Shown one piece after another: positions 1-9,121 of a DNA stretch of 64,000 bases; position 1 is the first letter of the stretch; each line of letters starts with the position of its first letter. This stretch comes from Chloroflexi bacterium HGW-Chloroflexi-10 (GTDB lineage: Bacteria; Chloroflexota; Anaerolineae; Anaerolineales; Anaerolineaceae), in contig PHBZ01000002.1 in the NCBI GenBank assembly GCA_002840755.1, positions 248,001 to 312,000 on the forward strand, in the 5' to 3' direction. Below the pieces are notes generated by a model. That model was not told where the DNA came from, ran no database searches, and saw only the letters and a list, made by a program, of their open reading frames with translations. Both the position numbers and the translations under genes were made by a program.

Positions 1-135
1 AAAACTAAGCAGTTCATCAGGATTGATTTCTGAAAAAGATGCTACATCATAATTTTCCATTTCTAATAAAGTGGTTAACAATCTGCATAAAGTTTGATCA
101 TCTTCCAGGAGAATTATTTTTTTCTTATTGATCAT
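1..135 (-). CDS. Response regulator receiver domain protein (partial, N-terminus only)
   Basis: The first 45 codons of a gene that runs off the left edge. The start reads MINKKKIILLEDDQTLC, which is the beta-1 strand and the acidic pair (LLEDD) of a CheY-like receiver domain, followed by a first helix typical of the fold. The phosphorylated Asp and any output domain lie outside the window. The ATG at 135 lies inside the last codons of lon, overlapping by 11 bases, so the two are probably translationally coupled. No separate ribosome site is needed beyond coupling. Output type cannot be judged. Confidence 0.75.
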   Translation of the reverse strand, partial: MINKKKIILLEDDQTLCRLLTTLLEMENYDVASFSEINPDELLSF

Positions 136-2620
136 TGATATTTATTCCTTCCGAGTTGGAAAGAAGTGCGATTTCCAGTACGTCATCAATAGTATCTACA
201 AAAACAAAATTCATCTGACTTTGTACTTCTTCCGAAATATCTTCCAGATCCATTTCATTTTGCTTGGGGAGAATGACGGTTTTAATGCCTGATCGATGTG
301 CTGCAAGAAGCTTCTCTTTGATTCCACCTACAGGTAATACTTGCCCTTTCAGTGATATTTCACCGGTCATTGCAACATCCGATTTTACTAATCGGTCAGT
401 AAAAAGTGATACAAGGGCTGTTGTGATTGTAACCCCTGCTGAAGGGCCATCTTTCGGTTGGGCACCAGCTGGGATATGTAAATGTATATCTGTTTTACTA
501 AAAATCTCAGGATCTATATTCAACTGTTCTGCTTTGCCGCGGAGAAGAGACAGAGCTGTTTGTGCCGATTCTTGCATTACTTTACCGATAGAACCCGTTA
601 CAGAGAAGGATTTTGTACCAGGCATTTTGGCAGCTTCAATAAACAGTATGTCTCCACCTACAGGCGTCCAAGCAAGACCTGTTGCAACGCCAGGCAATGA
701 TGTGCGCCTGATAATTTCATCTGTGTTGAAAAATTTTGGTCTACCTAAAAACTCTCTTATATTTTCTTTAGAAATATTCTTATATACGGTTTTGTTTTCT
801 GTTAACGCAGTAGCAATTTTCCGGCACACATTCCCAATTTCGCGTTCCAGGTTTCTAACGCCAGCCTCTTTTGTATATAGTTGGATAATATGAAGTAGAG
901 ATGAATCGGTAAAAATAATTTCATCAAATCTCAGGCTATTTTCTCGCAATTGCCGAGGTAACAAATATTTTTTTGCTATATTCAATTTTTCATTTTCAGT
1001 ATAACCGGCTATTTGAATTACTTCCATCCGATCCAACAATGGACCAGGTATGGTACCCAGTTGGTTAGCTGTTGTAATAAACATTACCTGTGATAGATCA
1101 AAGGGGGCTTCAAGGTAATTATCACGAAACTCATTATTCTGTTCTGGATCTAATACTTCCAGCAATGCTGATGCAGGATCGCCACGAAAATCCGAGTTTA
1201 TTTTGTCGATTTCATCCAACATAAAAACTGGATTATTGCTTTCAATTCTCCTCAAAGATTGAATTACTCTCCCTGGCATGGCTCCGATATAAGTTCTTCG
1301 GTGCCCGCGAATCTCGGCTTCGTCTCGCACACCACCAAGCGAAATCCTAATAAATTTTCTTCCAAGTGCTTTGGCGATTGATCTACCCAAAGATGTTTTT
1401 CCAACTCCTGGTGGTCCAATAAAGCATAGGATTACCCCTTCGCGATTTTTGTGAATATCATCAATGTCCTGTTTTTCAGAGCCATTACCCGATCTTTCTT
1501 TGCGCAATTTTCGTACAGCTAGAAATTCTATAATTCTTTCTTTAACGTCATCTAATCCATAATGATCAGCATCGAGAATATCCCTCGCATGTGTAATATC
1601 GAGGTTGTCTGAGGTTGAAATGGACCATGGAAGTGAAACTAACCACTCAAGAAATGTTCGGATTACTCCATATTCGGCTGCGGCTGTTGGCAATCGGGAA
1701 AGTCTATCCAGTTCTCTTTTGGCCAGTTTTTCAGCTTCTTCTGGCATCATGACATTTTTTATCTTATTTCGAAATTCTTCAATATCGGCAGTTTGTTCGT
1801 CACCTTCGCCCAATTCTCTCTGTATCGCCTTTAGTTGTTCACGAAGAAAATATTCCCTTTGTACTTTATCAATTTCTTCTCTGGCTTCGTTTTGAATTTT
1901 CTGACCAAGTTCAAGAACTTCGCTTTCGCGAGTTAGAATACCAACTAGTTTTTTTAATTTTTCATGAACAGAATTTTGCTCTAGGATTTCCTGACCATCA
2001 TAAATATCCATTCTTTGAAAGTTTGCGATGGTGTAAGCAGTTTGAAGTGAGTCCTGTATTGTGGCAATAGATGCGACTAATTCACCTGGAATTGAGGGAA
2101 TCATTTCCGCGATATGTTGAAATTGATCTCGAATGTTGCGTGCTAGAGCTTCAACTTCAAGTGAGGCTTCATTTTCTTCGGGGTAAGGTTCAATAATCGC
2201 TTTTAAAAAAGGTTCGTGCTGTATGTATTCAGTAATTTTGAAACGAGTTATTCCCTGAACCACTAATCTGATCGTGCCATCTGGTGCACGAAACATGCGA
2301 TGAATAGTTGCTGCAGTTCCGATTTCGTATAGGTCTTCTGGCCCAGGATTATCTAATTCAGTTTTTTTTGAGGTAATCAATCCAATCATTCGATCTGAAG
2401 ACATAACATCGTCAACTAACCGAATGGACCGAGGTTGGCCAATCGTTAAAGGCACAGCTGTTTGTGGATAAACCACTAAGCCGCGAAGGGGCAAGATTGG
2501 TAAAGCTAAAGGTAGCTCTAAGGGTGTTTCTTTGCCTTCGTTGCTGTGAATATCACGAATTTGTGGATTCGTATTTTCTTCTTCTGTTTCATTGTTTTCG
2601 TTAATGTTTATTTCTTCCAT
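125..2620 (-). CDS. lon: ATP-dependent Lon protease
   Basis: Cytosolic ATP-dependent serine protease that degrades misfolded and regulatory proteins. The 831 residues are close to the usual bacterial LonA length. An acidic leader of about 35 residues precedes the LON substrate-binding domain (about 39-235). A coiled-coil stretch (about 235-300) leads to the AAA+ module with Walker A GPPGVGKT at 402-409 and Walker B VFMLDEID at 465-472. The C-terminal protease domain has the catalytic Ser727 in DGPSAG and Lys770 in GGIKEK, 43 residues apart as in E. coli Lon. The gene lies 7 bases after the small heat-shock gene and overlaps the following response regulator start, so it sits in a proteostasis operon. 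The family call is very secure. Confidence 0.97.
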   Translation of the reverse strand: MEEININENNETEEENTNPQIRDIHSNEGKETPLELPLALPILPLRGLVVYPQTAVPLTIGQPRSIRLVDDVMSSDRMIGLITSKKTELDNPGPEDLYEIGTAATIHRMFRAPDGTIRLVVQGITRFKITEYIQHEPFLKAIIEPYPEENEASLEVEALARNIRDQFQHIAEMIPSIPGELVASIATIQDSLQTAYTIANFQRMDIYDGQEILEQNSVHEKLKKLVGILTRESEVLELGQKIQNEAREEIDKVQREYFLREQLKAIQRELGEGDEQTADIEEFRNKIKNVMMPEEAEKLAKRELDRLSRLPTAAAEYGVIRTFLEWLVSLPWSISTSDNLDITHARDILDADHYGLDDVKERIIEFLAVRKLRKERSGNGSEKQDIDDIHKNREGVILCFIGPPGVGKTSLGRSIAKALGRKFIRISLGGVRDEAEIRGHRRTYIGAMPGRVIQSLRRIESNNPVFMLDEIDKINSDFRGDPASALLEVLDPEQNNEFRDNYLEAPFDLSQVMFITTANQLGTIPGPLLDRMEVIQIAGYTENEKLNIAKKYLLPRQLRENSLRFDEIIFTDSSLLHIIQLYTKEAGVRNLEREIGNVCRKIATALTENKTVYKNISKENIREFLGRPKFFNTDEIIRRTSLPGVATGLAWTPVGGDILFIEAAKMPGTKSFSVTGSIGKVMQESAQTALSLLRGKAEQLNIDPEIFSKTDIHLHIPAGAQPKDGPSAGVTITTALVSLFTDRLVKSDVAMTGEISLKGQVLPVGGIKEKLLAAHRSGIKTVILPKQNEMDLEDISEEVQSQMNFVFVDTIDDVLEIALLSNSEGININDQ

Positions 2621-2627
2621 ATTTTCA

Positions 2628-3053
2628 CTATCTTGGTTGAATTTTTATAAATTTGGGTAGTGATTTTGGCAGTGTAATTATTAAGAAGCCCAGGGTATAT
2701 TGTGCAGATGCGGAATCTAAATTGATCGGCGTTTTAATTTCAATTGATGTGGAGAAATCTCCAAAACCAATTTCCATTTGGTGAAATGCTTTTTTCCCTA
2801 CGACATCATCTGAGCGGTTGCCATTTATACTTAAGACATTATTGTTAAATGTAATATCAAATTGATCAGTATCTAGACCGGCAATTTCAACCTTTACAAT
2901 AATCTCAGATTCAGTTTCATAAACATCTGTAGGTGGACGCCACCCCTTTTTTTTTGTAAAAGATTGCCAGCCATTAATTTGGTTTTCTTCGTCGGAGAAT
3001 AAATGAGATTTCTGGCTAGAATCCGGATCAAAAAATATATTATCAGATTTCAT
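2628..3053 (-). CDS. Small heat-shock protein (Hsp20/alpha-crystallin family)
   Basis: ATP-independent holdase chaperone that binds unfolding proteins. The product of about 141 residues has an alpha-crystallin domain from about residue 40: PPTDVYET at its start, IAGLD in the middle and GFLIITLPK near the end, matching the conserved G-x-L-x-I-x-x-PK pattern. A C-terminal IKI sits where the I-x-I oligomerisation motif is expected. An upstream in-frame ATG exists at 3098, but the ATG at 3053 has an AAAGG site about 8 bases before it and gives a normal family start (MKSDNIFF). It is followed after 7 bases by lon, so chaperone and protease are probably co-induced. No CIRCE element was seen upstream. 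Confidence 0.9.
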   Translation of the reverse strand: MKSDNIFFDPDSSQKSHLFSDEENQINGWQSFTKKKGWRPPTDVYETESEIIVKVEIAGLDTDQFDITFNNNVLSINGNRSDDVVGKKAFHQMEIGFGDFSTSIEIKTPINLDSASAQYTLGFLIITLPKSLPKFIKIQPR

Positions 3054-3272
3054 CGATTTACCTTTGTTATTGTGTCTAGCCGGTTCCATCCAAATCATTT
3101 CCAGGAAGGTTTATCGAAAATATTGGCAGTTATTAGGAAATTATTTTTTATTTGTCTATAAATTCAGCAATTTATTAGCTATATTAGATTCAAGGATAGA
3201 CTAATTGTTGCAACGTTACCCAATACTATTATCAAATCCAAACTCGTAAAAATTACTTAAATTAAATTTATT

Positions 3273-3286
3273 ATTACTATAGTAAT
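3273..3286. repeat. 14-base perfect palindrome in the gap before the heat-shock gene
   Basis: ATTACTATAGTAAT is an exact palindrome in the 273-base gap between the tRNA and the heat-shock gene. The gap is strongly AT-rich, so chance is a fair explanation. It could be an operator. Apart from this palindrome nothing else was recognised in the gap. Confidence 0.25.
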
Positions 3287-3326
3287 TAATTGTGAAACAT
3301 ACAAGGTGATTTGAAATGTTAAAAAA

Positions 3327-3402
3327 TGGCGCCCCTGGAGGGACTCGAACCCACAACCATCGGATTAGAAGTCCGGTGCTCTGTCCATTGAGCTACAGGG
3401 GC
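3327..3402 (-). tRNA. tRNA-Arg (anticodon TCT)
   Basis: Read on the minus strand, the gene starts GCCCCTG and ends CAGGGGC-G-CCA, giving a 7-pair acceptor stem, a G discriminator and an encoded CCA end. The D arm (AGCTCAATGGACAGAGC), the anticodon loop CTTCTAA with anticodon TCT at 3367-3369, and the T loop GGTTCGAGTCC are all canonical. TCT reads AGA and AGG codons, which are common in this AT-rich genome. Length is 76 bases including CCA. Confidence 0.97.
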
Positions 3403-3412
3403 AAATAAAAAA

Positions 3413-3853
3413 CTAAGGTTTTGATTGGACAGGTCTGATCCCGCGATAAACCTGATTTCCAGTGAGTGTTTGTAAAATTGTTGTGGCTGCTTTACCAGTT
3501 ATACTACTTAACTCGGCAGGTGTTAAGGGTTTATTTCCATTTGACAAAAATATTCGGAAAACAGAATTTACAATGGTCGTATGATCAGTTAAAAAATCGG
3601 CTTGTTTAGCGCAATGAGTTGTTAATGCGTGTTCAATGCCATCAATTGGCAAGACTTCGCATGTTTCAGGATCAATCCAGTCTATGTAGACATTGCCAAC
3701 AGTATTCTCAAACTGTGCTTGATGCTCCATGCATAAGCATGATTGTAAATAGACCCGCCAATTATGGTCATGGTTTTTCCACCAATCAAAATCTATATGG
3801 AATGGGGTGTCTGGTGAAGGTTTGATTAAGCTGAATCGCTTTGTGTCAGTCAT
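3413..3853 (-). CDS. Unrecognised 146-residue protein with possible C-terminal winged helix
   Basis: I do not recognise this family. The N-terminal half is Trp/His/Cys-rich (DFDWWKNHDHNW, then CLCMEHQ), which could bind metal. The middle part (about 95-110, VNSVFRIFLSNGNKPLT) leads to a short helix-turn-helix-like region, PAELSSITGKAATTILQTL. It starts 3 bases after the stop of the 530-residue gene, and its ribosome site AGGA overlaps that stop, so the two are co-translated and probably work together. A regulator or nucleic-acid-binding role is only a guess. Confidence 0.7.
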   Translation of the reverse strand: MTDTKRFSLIKPSPDTPFHIDFDWWKNHDHNWRVYLQSCLCMEHQAQFENTVGNVYIDWIDPETCEVLPIDGIEHALTTHCAKQADFLTDHTTIVNSVFRIFLSNGNKPLTPAELSSITGKAATTILQTLTGNQVYRGIRPVQSKP

Positions 3854-3856
3854 AAT

Positions 3857-5449
3857 TTATCCTGTTTGATTGATTTTTATTCTGTAATATAAATCACCCA
3901 GATGTTCCACATCTTCAGCGTTATTTAAGAGATGCAAAATGTATAACGGAGAGATTCGTTTGATTACATTCATTGCAGCATACAATTCTTGTGCATGCAC
4001 ATGGCCTTGTGGATTCAATTTTGCCAATTCACGCACCATTATGGGAACAAGTTTTGGAAGGGGATGATTTTCATATTTCTCCCACAATCCGTCGATTTGA
4101 GCTGGGTTTGAAATTGCTATAATCATGCGGTCATCAAATTCCGTAGATATTTGTTGTTTTAACATTTGAAAAGTGATCTTTCCATCTGCTGCAACAGAAA
4201 CGGTCCGCACCCATTCTCTTGTTGGCCGTTTTTTTCCGGTTGATACAACAACTTCACCAGGGGTCTGATTTAGCTTCAAATGAATATTGCTCCCAGGTAA
4301 TACATCATTTTTTTTGTACCACTCTGCCAGCCCATAGACGTATCGGTTTTTGCGGATTACCCAGCCAGGAAATTTTTCTCCAGTATCTCCGTCTATAAAA
4401 GTGAATCGAATTCTGGGGGCCTCGTAAGCAGTGGGGAATAGTTCTTCCAGACAGCTGGATAAAGGTAGCGTTCCTGAACGCCAATGGGGGTAAATAATAC
4501 TGATGCTCACATCAGATTTGCATTCGTCTGTTTCAAAATAATCTTCCAATTCATCATAGACTTCCGCATTTATCGAAGATAATAAATGCAGGTAGTTTTC
4601 CTTATCAAAATCTTGTGAAAAACTTGGGATTAAATACTTTGGCATAGAGCGTACGTTTTCGGGTTCTAGCCTATGCAAAAACCATAAAGTCTCACCTGAA
4701 GGTCCTACTTCATCAAATCGTTCGTCTTCTTGAAGGGCATAGTTTAACGAAAATTCTGTTAGCAAATTGTTTGCATCGGTTGGTAATTCGATCTGTTCTA
4801 ATATTGTTTTTGTTGAAAGTGGACCACCGTTTTCCATTTCCAATACTGCTTCTGCCAAATTCAGGTAGCCTAAATTTACATCTATTAATAATGAATTTGG
4901 AAACCAGTAACCTGCTATTTGGACAATTTCTTCATTATCTTCAAGATTTCGAACTAATGCTGATGAGATCATTTTTTTATATTTTGAGTAAACAATATCA
5001 GGGTCTAACGCCGGATCTTTTTCATCAAACGAGATGATCTGGTTGAGTTTATGGGTTTCAAGGTTACAGGCAAATTGCTTAATTAATCCATTGCTGAATT
5101 CAACGCTTATAACCGAAAAATTTCCATGATCCGGATTGTTTCCAGCCCGTTTATCGGTTACGGTGCCTTTTTCATAATTTGAAGCTGGAAACACTACTTT
5201 TTGCCCAATTGTGTAATCATCTTTAGGGAGAAATGCTAAACCATCCAAAGAATTCTTGTTTTGAATTTTTTCTTTTTCGATTCGAATACGGTCGCCAATT
5301 ATTATTTTTGTTAACTCTTTTGTTGATAAGGGGGTTTCCAGCTCAAAAAGGTGACTGTAGATATACTCAATATCTTTTGTTGAAATGGAAAAATTTTCCC
5401 AATAATTAATTGATACTTTATTCATTGTTACCATATTATCTCTTTTCAA
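3857..5449 (-). CDS. Unrecognised 530-residue protein, possibly DNA-binding with repeated helix-turn-helix segments
   Basis: No confident family match. The protein is soluble, with no signal peptide or membrane segments. Two short segments, LSTKELTKIII (about 41-51) and LSTKTILEQIELP (about 212-224), look like the start of similar winged-helix or HARE-type units. A later region (about 330-420: FTFIDGD, GWVIRKNRYVYGLAEWY, then LPGSNIHL) has a beta-barrel look that recalls B3/AbrB-like DNA-binding folds, which is a weak inference. The frame opens with TTG at 5449 behind AAGGA; an ATG five codons downstream is an alternative start. It forms a two-gene unit with the 146-residue protein that follows. 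Confidence 0.7.
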   Translation of the reverse strand: MKRDNMVTMNKVSINYWENFSISTKDIEYIYSHLFELETPLSTKELTKIIIGDRIRIEKEKIQNKNSLDGLAFLPKDDYTIGQKVVFPASNYEKGTVTDKRAGNNPDHGNFSVISVEFSNGLIKQFACNLETHKLNQIISFDEKDPALDPDIVYSKYKKMISSALVRNLEDNEEIVQIAGYWFPNSLLIDVNLGYLNLAEAVLEMENGGPLSTKTILEQIELPTDANNLLTEFSLNYALQEDERFDEVGPSGETLWFLHRLEPENVRSMPKYLIPSFSQDFDKENYLHLLSSINAEVYDELEDYFETDECKSDVSISIIYPHWRSGTLPLSSCLEELFPTAYEAPRIRFTFIDGDTGEKFPGWVIRKNRYVYGLAEWYKKNDVLPGSNIHLKLNQTPGEVVVSTGKKRPTREWVRTVSVAADGKITFQMLKQQISTEFDDRMIIAISNPAQIDGLWEKYENHPLPKLVPIMVRELAKLNPQGHVHAQELYAAMNVIKRISPLYILHLLNNAEDVEHLGDLYYRIKINQTG

Positions 5450-5488
5450 AAGTCTTCCTTAAAATTATACCGCAGGTTAAACGCAATT

Positions 5489-6859
5489 TTATGGATAAGA
5501 TTCTTCCAGCCAATCCAAAGGTTCGACCTGAATGCCGTTAACTACTATTTCCCAATGTAAATGCGGACCGGTTGATCTTCCAGTAGTTCCAATTTCGCCA
5601 ATCAATTCGCCAGCCTCTACCCTTTGTCCTAACTCAACAAAAATCTTATTTTGATGCCAGAAGCCACTGTATACACCAAATCCATGATCAATAATGGTTG
5701 CATTCCCTCTTATTGCTAAAGGACCATTAAAAACCACGATGCCGCGTGCTGGCGCATAAACGTTTAAATTTGCACAAACGCCATAATCTACACCAGTGTG
5801 AAAATGATTGTAAGGCTCACCGTTATAAGATCGACGATTGCCAAACCAGGATTTAATACAGGAAGGTTCATCAACCGGAATGCGAAAAATATCATCCCAA
5901 TATTTCTCCGGTGTAATTGGGGTGACTATAGAGAAAAATAAATCTTCTTCGGGTTGGGTAATGCTTTTATCTAGTGTTGTTGGATCGACCTGTAATGGCG
6001 GATCCTCAGGAAAAAAGCCGTTTTGGATTAGAACAAATTGATCAATAACGATTACTTCATCTTTTTTGTTTTGATATTCTATATGAAGAGGATATAAGCC
6101 GGGGTCAAGTAAAGCGTGAATGCCAAATAGTGCTACCTGTTGTTCCTTGTATGGCGAAAATTGTAATGATTTCCCGGCAATAGACGCATTTATAACTGGT
6201 TGCGAGGTTTGAATAACGATTGACGCGGTCTTGCCTTGGGTAAAAGGAAGGCCATGAATATCCAATTCTTTTATATCATTTATCTCACCAAGCGCTGTTT
6301 CGTTGTAAAAAAATTCTTGCGGCAATATTTGCCAGGGATATTTGACTTGATTTTTTCTGGTTATTTCCCAGGTGTGTTGGTTGGCTATTACAGAATTTTC
6401 TAGAATTGAACTACCTAAAGAGAAAGAATATTGAGCGTTAGCTTGATCTATCTCGTTTTCAACAAATATTACGTTTGCGCCTATAAAGAATTCCGAAGGA
6501 GATGTTGTTCGGTTTAGCCTAAAAAGAGTTGATAATTCTATTTGTTGTTTTCGGGCAATGTTTATTGGAGTTTCTCCGGTATTCACTGATTTGTAAGTCA
6601 ATACACCGTTCACCCCTTCTATTCCAGGTAAGCGTAATTGCATATTCACTTGGAGAAAGTTTGCGTCTGAAATATTGTTTACAGCGATTATATCTTCGGC
6701 GCTAACTCCAAATTTGATCGCAATGGAATTTATTGTATCCCCTGGTTGGACTATGTAAACCGGTATTTCAGGGGATCCGGGTTGAGCTTTTACAAATATA
6801 TTTGGAATTAACAAAGAGAAAAATATTATCCCAAACAAAAACAATTTAAATATTTTCAA
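5489..6859 (-). CDS. Secreted LysM-domain M23 metallopeptidase
   Basis: Cell-wall peptidoglycan endopeptidase acting outside the membrane. A signal peptide or anchor covers about residues 1-25. A clear LysM follows at about 33-78 (YIVQPGDTINSIAIKFGV), then a second, weaker LysM-like segment at about 85-133. The C-terminal M23 domain has all zinc ligands: HTGVDYG (H and D) and GPHLHWE (second H), plus the supporting histidine in GFWHQ. The residues between about 140 and 320 form an uncharacterised beta-rich spacer. The start overlaps the end of the upstream DUF192 gene by 14 bases, so the two are coupled. The substrate crosslink cannot be told from sequence. Confidence 0.9.
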   Translation of the reverse strand: MKIFKLFLFGIIFFSLLIPNIFVKAQPGSPEIPVYIVQPGDTINSIAIKFGVSAEDIIAVNNISDANFLQVNMQLRLPGIEGVNGVLTYKSVNTGETPINIARKQQIELSTLFRLNRTTSPSEFFIGANVIFVENEIDQANAQYSFSLGSSILENSVIANQHTWEITRKNQVKYPWQILPQEFFYNETALGEINDIKELDIHGLPFTQGKTASIVIQTSQPVINASIAGKSLQFSPYKEQQVALFGIHALLDPGLYPLHIEYQNKKDEVIVIDQFVLIQNGFFPEDPPLQVDPTTLDKSITQPEEDLFFSIVTPITPEKYWDDIFRIPVDEPSCIKSWFGNRRSYNGEPYNHFHTGVDYGVCANLNVYAPARGIVVFNGPLAIRGNATIIDHGFGVYSGFWHQNKIFVELGQRVEAGELIGEIGTTGRSTGPHLHWEIVVNGIQVEPLDWLEESYP

Positions 6860-7223
6860 CGATTAGACGATCTCCGATATCAAATTTATTGTAATTATCA
6901 ATATGTGTTTCTAAAATCATTTTCGCATTATATCGCGGAATGTAAATTGGATGCCATTTTTTGGCAATAATTTTATCAATAATTATATTGTTTGAATTGA
7001 TCCAAAAAACAGATATATCAAAATTCATAAACAGCATATGTATTGAAGCATCTAAACGATTTTCTTGTTGATTAATAAAAAACGCCCCTTGGTTAGCATC
7101 AAGTTCCTTTTTAAACATTAAACCAACTAAGCGTGAAAGGAAATCATCGCAAATAAACACTTCTAATTTTTGAGAATGCGTAATATCTTGAATGTTTTTA
7201 AAATAAATGAATGCATTTTTCAT
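6846..7223 (-). CDS. DUF192 family protein
   Basis: Small protein of 125 residues matching DUF192: RLVGLMFKK near residue 30, GAFFI, the central SIHMLFMNFDISVFWI, and the C-terminal ETHIDNYNKFDIGDRL. The family's role is unknown; members are often exported or lie near cell-envelope genes. No signal peptide is evident here. It overlaps the LysM/M23 peptidase gene by 14 bases and lies 5 bases from the response regulator upstream, so all three may be one transcript. Confidence 0.85.
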   Translation of the reverse strand: MKNAFIYFKNIQDITHSQKLEVFICDDFLSRLVGLMFKKELDANQGAFFINQQENRLDASIHMLFMNFDISVFWINSNNIIIDKIIAKKWHPIYIPRYNAKMILETHIDNYNKFDIGDRLIVENI

Positions 7224-7228
7224 GAATG

Positions 7229-7609
7229 TTATGGAGCAGTGATACCGAGAATTTTTTCTACACTCTCTACTAGTTCTTGTGGTCGAAATGGTTTACTAAT
7301 GTAATCGTCTACCTTAGCGATTTGGAGCCCCAATACTCGGTCTATAGCCTGTGCTTTTGCAGTTATTACAATGACCGGAATAGTAGCAGTTTCTTCTCTG
7401 GCTTTTAATGTGTGATAAACATCCCAGCCATCAACATCTGGCATCATCAGATCCAGTAAAATCAAATCGGGTTTTTCGACTTGAGTAGCATCTAATCCTT
7501 GTCTACCGCCGTGGGCTCCAATGATTTCAAATCCCCTTCTTTCCAATATCATTTTGACCAGATCTATCATTTCGAGATCATCTTCAATATAGACAATTTT
7601 CTTGGTCAT
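7229..7609 (-). CDS. Single-domain response regulator
   Basis: Stand-alone CheY-like receiver of 126 residues. The acidic pair is in YIEDD, the phospho-acceptor Asp is residue 53 (ILLDLMMPD), followed by the conserved Thr (VIVITA) and Lys (YISKPF). There is no output domain, so it acts through protein contacts. An upstream in-frame TTG at 7630 exists, but the ATG at 7609 has CGGAG six bases ahead and gives a normal receiver start. It precedes the DUF192 gene on the same strand. Confidence 0.92.
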   Translation of the reverse strand: MTKKIVYIEDDLEMIDLVKMILERRGFEIIGAHGGRQGLDATQVEKPDLILLDLMMPDVDGWDVYHTLKAREETATIPVIVITAKAQAIDRVLGLQIAKVDDYISKPFRPQELVESVEKILGITAP

Positions 7610-7683
7610 TTGGCACTCCGATTGATACAATCTTATTTAGAATTTTAATATAGTTTACCACACCAAAAAAGAAAGAGTGATTT

Positions 7684-8445
7684 ATGAAGATAACGAGTTG
7701 GAATGTCAATGGTATTCGAGCAGCTGCTGCTAAAGGGTTTGCTGAATGGGCAGCCACTTATGATACAGACATCATTTGTTTGCAGGAAATCAAAGCCTTT
7801 GTGGCACAAGTTCCTATTGGCATTGTTGAATTGGCTGGCATGGAAAAGTTTTGGAATCCGGCAAAAAGGGCTGGCTATAGCGGTGTAGCAAGTTTTACCA
7901 AAGTAGAACCCCTTGAAGTGCAATATGGCCTGGGGATTGAAGAATTTGATGATGAAGGTCGCGTTATTCGTTTTAAATTTCCGGAATTTTATTTGTACAA
8001 TATTTATTTTCCTAATGGACAACGCGGCCAGGATAGGGTTGATTTCAAACTTGCATTTTATGCAAAATTATTGGAAGAATGCAATGAATTACATGCAAAT
8101 AATCAGAAAATTATCATCACTGGAGATTTCAATACTTCCCATAAAGAAATAGATTTGGCGAATCCTAAGGAAAACATAAAGACCAGTGGTTTTTTGCCCG
8201 AGGAGCGTGCATGGATTACAAAATTCCTTGAAAATGGATTCAAAGATGCTTATCGCGAACTTTATCCAGATAAGGTAGAATACACTTGGTGGACGTATCG
8301 GTTTCGTGCCCGTGAAAGAAATATTGGATGGCGCCTGGATTATTTTTTACTTAGCGATACCTTGATGGAAAGAGTAGATGATGTGGTCATCCATAACGAT
8401 ATTATGGGCTCAGATCATTGTCCAGTAACTTTGATTGTGAGATAA
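7684..8445 (+). CDS. xth: Exodeoxyribonuclease III (AP endonuclease)
   Basis: Base-excision repair enzyme that cuts DNA at abasic sites and has 3'-5' exonuclease activity. The 253 residues match the ExoIII family end to end. Metal and catalytic residues are in place: Asn7 (SWNVNG), Glu35 (LQEIK), the Tyr in YNIYFPNG, Asp148/Asn150 (TGDFNT) and Asp244-His245 (SDHCPV). It reads divergently from the single-domain regulator with a 74-base gap, and is followed after 15 bases by a NarL-type regulator, suggesting a shared transcript. Confidence 0.95.
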   Translation: MKITSWNVNGIRAAAAKGFAEWAATYDTDIICLQEIKAFVAQVPIGIVELAGMEKFWNPAKRAGYSGVASFTKVEPLEVQYGLGIEEFDDEGRVIRFKFPEFYLYNIYFPNGQRGQDRVDFKLAFYAKLLEECNELHANNQKIIITGDFNTSHKEIDLANPKENIKTSGFLPEERAWITKFLENGFKDAYRELYPDKVEYTWWTYRFRARERNIGWRLDYFLLSDTLMERVDDVVIHNDIMGSDHCPVTLIVR

Positions 8446-8460
8446 AAGGAGAATGTATAC

Positions 8461-9114
8461 ATGTCAAAACAGCGGATTTTGCTGGTTGATGATCATGAAG
8501 TGGTTCGATTGGGATTAAAAGCACTTCTAGACCGACACCCTCAATTTGAGGTCATCGGAGAAGCTGGCACTGCAAAAGAGGCGCTAGAAAAAGTAACGCG
8601 TTTGCTTCCGGATGTTGTATTGATGGACATTAGACTTCCCGGAACTTCCGGTATAGAAGCATGTGAAGAAATCACTCATAATTTTCCTGATATAAAAGTG
8701 GTGATGTTAACATCGTATGCTGAAGATGAAATGCTGTTCTCTGCGATAAGGGCGGGTGCATCGGGATATGTATTAAAACAAATCGGAGGGGAAGATCTGG
8801 TCCGTGCTATTGAGCAGGTAGGCAGAGGGGAAGCAGCTTTAGATCCTGCTGTAACTCAGCGCGTTTTCCAAGAGGTGCGTCGCGCAGTAAAGGAAGAAGA
8901 GGCTTCAGCATTTGTAAACTTAAGCAGTCAAGAAAAGCATGTATTGGTCCTGGTTTCAGAGGGAAAAACTAACCGCGAAATTGCAAAGTCTTTGTTTTTG
9001 GGTGAGGGAACTGTCCGGAACTATGTCAGTAGTATACTTTCAAAGTTGGGAGTTTCAAATCGCGCTGAAGCAGCGGCATATGCAGTAGAGCATAATTTGC
9101 GTGAATATTTGTAA
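8461..9114 (+). CDS. NarL/FixJ-family response regulator (orphan)
   Basis: Two-domain transcription regulator of 217 residues. The receiver has the acidic pair LLVDDHE, phospho-acceptor Asp56 (VVLMDIRLP), Thr in VMLTSY and Lys in YVLKQ. The C-terminal LuxR-type helix-turn-helix (about 150-215) includes [37 protein letters not shown] spacing with the usual [11 protein letters not shown] tail. No kinase gene adjoins it. The ribosome site GGAG lies 9 bases before the ATG. The product shares a transcript with xth, but a DNA-damage role is only a possibility. Confidence 0.93.
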   Translation: MSKQRILLVDDHEVVRLGLKALLDRHPQFEVIGEAGTAKEALEKVTRLLPDVVLMDIRLPGTSGIEACEEITHNFPDIKVVMLTSYAEDEMLFSAIRAGASGYVLKQIGGEDLVRAIEQVGRGEAALDPAVTQRVFQEVRRAVKEEEASAFVNLSSQEKHVLVLVSEGKTNREIAKSLFLGEGTVRNYVSSILSKLGVSNRAEAAAYAVEHNLREYL

Positions 9115-9121
9115 TCAAAGA

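Noticed and set aside
264..893. Plus-strand frame of 209 codons antisense to lon
   Set aside because: It lies wholly inside the well-supported lon gene, shows no family motif and has shadow-like composition.
3327..3402. tRNA-Arg as an integration site
   Set aside because: No integrase gene lies nearby and no duplicated tRNA 3' end was found in the adjoining sequence.
7645..8022. Minus-strand frame antisense to exonuclease III
   Set aside because: Exonuclease III matches its family over the full length; this frame has no recognisable feature.
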